DNA of 10,000 bases from Nitrospira sp. Lineage in GTDB: Bacteria; Nitrospirota; Nitrospiria; Nitrospirales; Nitrospiraceae. The stretch spans positions 1-10,000 of the forward strand of contig JAIWOH010000161.1 in the NCBI GenBank assembly GCA_020216985.1. The letters run 5' to 3'. Positions 9,617-10,000 of this stretch are shown here, in pieces. Each line of letters starts with the position of its first letter. Positions within the stretch are counted from its first letter, which is position 1. A model generated the notes under the pieces. That model ran no database searches, had not been told where the DNA came from, and saw nothing but the letters and a program-made list of their open reading frames with translations. A program made the position numbers and the translations under genes.

Positions 9617-9675
9617 TCGCAAGATATTGACTTGAAAAAGAAGTTATGGATCTTAGATAGAAGGTTCGCAAGATA
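9617..9675 (-). repeat. Pair of 10-bp direct repeats just upstream of nuoA
   Basis: TATCTTGCGA (minus strand) occurs at 9675-9666 and again at 9626-9617. The copies are 49 bp apart start to start, close to a whole number of helical turns. One copy lies within the candidate promoter spacer and one about 10 bases before the nuoA ATG. This could be a regulator's paired site or chance. Confidence 0.5.
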
Positions 9676-9679
9676 GCAA
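9650..9679 (-). promoter_or_regulatory. Weak sigma70-like promoter candidate for the nuo operon
   Basis: On the minus strand TTGCTA (9679-9674) and TAAGAT (9655-9650) are separated by 18 bases; each box matches 4 of 6 consensus positions. It lies about 44 bases before the nuoA ATG and in AT-richer DNA. This is a suggestion only. Confidence 0.2.
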
Positions 9680-9730
9680 GCGAGCAAAGGACCTAATTCA
9701 TCCAGCCCCGAAAGTCCTACCTCCGGTCTG

Positions 9731-9766
9731 TTAAGAGGACGAGATTGCTGATGACCTCCTGCTTAA
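9731..9766 (-). other. Imperfect hairpin in the nuo leader
   Basis: TTAAG-AGGA (9731-9739) pairs with TCCT-G-CTTAA (9757-9766): nine base pairs with one bulged G and a loop of about 17 bases. A further pair, GAGGACG (9735-9741) with CGTCCTC (9774-9780), would compete with it, so the RNA could fold two ways. No U-run follows. Confidence 0.3.
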
Positions 9767-9845
9767 CGCAGAACGTCCTCGCGCTTTCTTGCTCATTAGC
9801 AAACAGTCTGATCACTAAATAAGTTAAGGAGGAAAATCCGGATCC

Positions 9846-9880
9846 GAGCCTCTCTATCCGAGAGACTCCCCGAGAGGCTC
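9846..9880 (-). terminator. 9-bp perfect inverted repeat, possible terminator of an upstream gene
   Basis: GAGCCTCTC (9846-9854) and GAGAGGCTC (9872-9880) are perfect inverted copies with a 17-base loop. The loop side can form a rival stem, TCTCT-ATCCG-AGAGA (9851-9865). On the minus strand the stem ends at the stop codon of the possible upstream reading frame, and a short TTTT follows about 10 bases later. The weak T-run makes intrinsic termination doubtful. Confidence 0.3.
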
Positions 9881-10000
9881 CTCCGTCATCGGCTGTTCTG
9901 CGGAGGGCATCATTTTCAGCCGCTTCGGTGGTTCTGCTCGTGAAGCATCCCACTCCGACTGCATTGAACCGGAGGCCGGAGCGGCCCGGCGCCGATGGAT
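9854..10000 (-). CDS. Possible C-terminal end of an upstream gene, unrecognised
   Basis: A minus-strand frame is open from the right edge of the window for 48 codons to a TAG at 9856-9854. The predicted tail is hydrophilic (for example SEWDASRAEPPKRLKMMPSA, then EQPMTEEPLGESLG). About two thirds of third codon positions are G or C, in keeping with the nuo genes, and the frame ends exactly in a perfect inverted repeat. A different frame over the same bases (9717 to beyond 9953) is also open, so the choice is uncertain. No family is recognisable from so short a tail. Confidence 0.3.
   Translation of the reverse strand: MHRRRAAPASGSMQSEWDASRAEPPKRLKMMPSAEQPMTEEPLGESLG

Larger units (their letters stand above)
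9607..9853 (-). other. Leader/intergenic region upstream of nuoA
   Basis: About 250 bp visibly richer in A and T than the flanking genes, and without a convincing gene. It holds a 10-bp direct repeat near nuoA, a weak sigma70-like box pair, and small hairpins: TTGCT-CATT-AGCAA at 9789-9802 and a bulged stem at 9731-9766. On the nuo-sense strand it also carries CCTCCTTA (9832-9825), the same string as the 16S anti-Shine-Dalgarno tail. It is the likely place for the operon promoter and any control of it, but none of this is proved by the sequence alone. Confidence 0.5.

Noticed and set aside
9607..9687. Upstream extension of nuoA
   Set aside because: The added 27 residues come from AT-rich leader DNA and precede a standard NuoA start; no good ribosome site at 9687.
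9825..9832. TAAGGAGG on the plus strand, a perfect ribosome-site match
   Set aside because: No ATG, GTG or TTG follows at a usable distance, and no plus-strand gene begins here.
9717..9953. 78-codon minus-strand open frame starting with GTG in the leader
   Set aside because: It has no family features, no clear ribosome site, and crosses the hairpin-containing leader. A rival frame ending at 9854 has codon use more like the nuo genes. It cannot be fully excluded, since its frame also stays open to the window edge.

Overview
The window is a slice of one large minus-strand operon for respiratory complex I (proton-pumping NADH/ferredoxin:quinone oxidoreductase). In transcription order (right to left) it holds nuoA, nuoB, nuoC, nuoD, nuoG, nuoI, nuoJ, nuoK, nuoL and the first 204 codons of nuoM, which runs off the left edge. 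The genes are packed with overlaps or gaps of 9 to about 100 bp, and I see no terminator between them. Nothing on the plus strand looks like a gene; the long plus-strand open frames there are shadows of the GC-rich minus-strand genes.

The organism is a bacterium of fairly high GC. The gene set, separate nuoC and nuoD, no nuoE/nuoF, and an FDH-like NuoG best resemble what I remember of Nitrospira (Nitrospirota, nitrite oxidisers and comammox). That assignment is inference from memory, not a search result.

Layout: 1-612 nuoM (partial); 652-2640 nuoL; 2634-2936 nuoK; 2952-3497 nuoJ; 3507-4100 nuoI; 4137-6830 nuoG; 6831-6933 short spacer with a small duplication; 6934-8178 nuoD; 8196-8690 nuoC; 8708-9235 nuoB; 9226-9606 nuoA; 9607-9853 AT-richer leader with small repeats and hairpins; 9854-10000 possible C-terminal tail of an upstream gene.

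How the parts work together: NuoB, C, D and I form the quinone-reducing connecting module with clusters N2, N6a and N6b. NuoA, J, K, L and M form the membrane proton-pumping arm. NuoG carries a chain of iron-sulfur clusters but has no NuoE/NuoF here to bring electrons from NADH. NuoH, the membrane subunit that completes the quinone pocket, is also missing from its usual place between nuoG and nuoI. NuoL has a lateral helix about 25 residues longer than textbook homologues. Together these point to a variant complex I, perhaps the type with an additional NuoM that exchanges electrons with a low-potential carrier such as ferredoxin. The decisive genes (a second nuoM, nuoN, nuoH) would lie outside this window.
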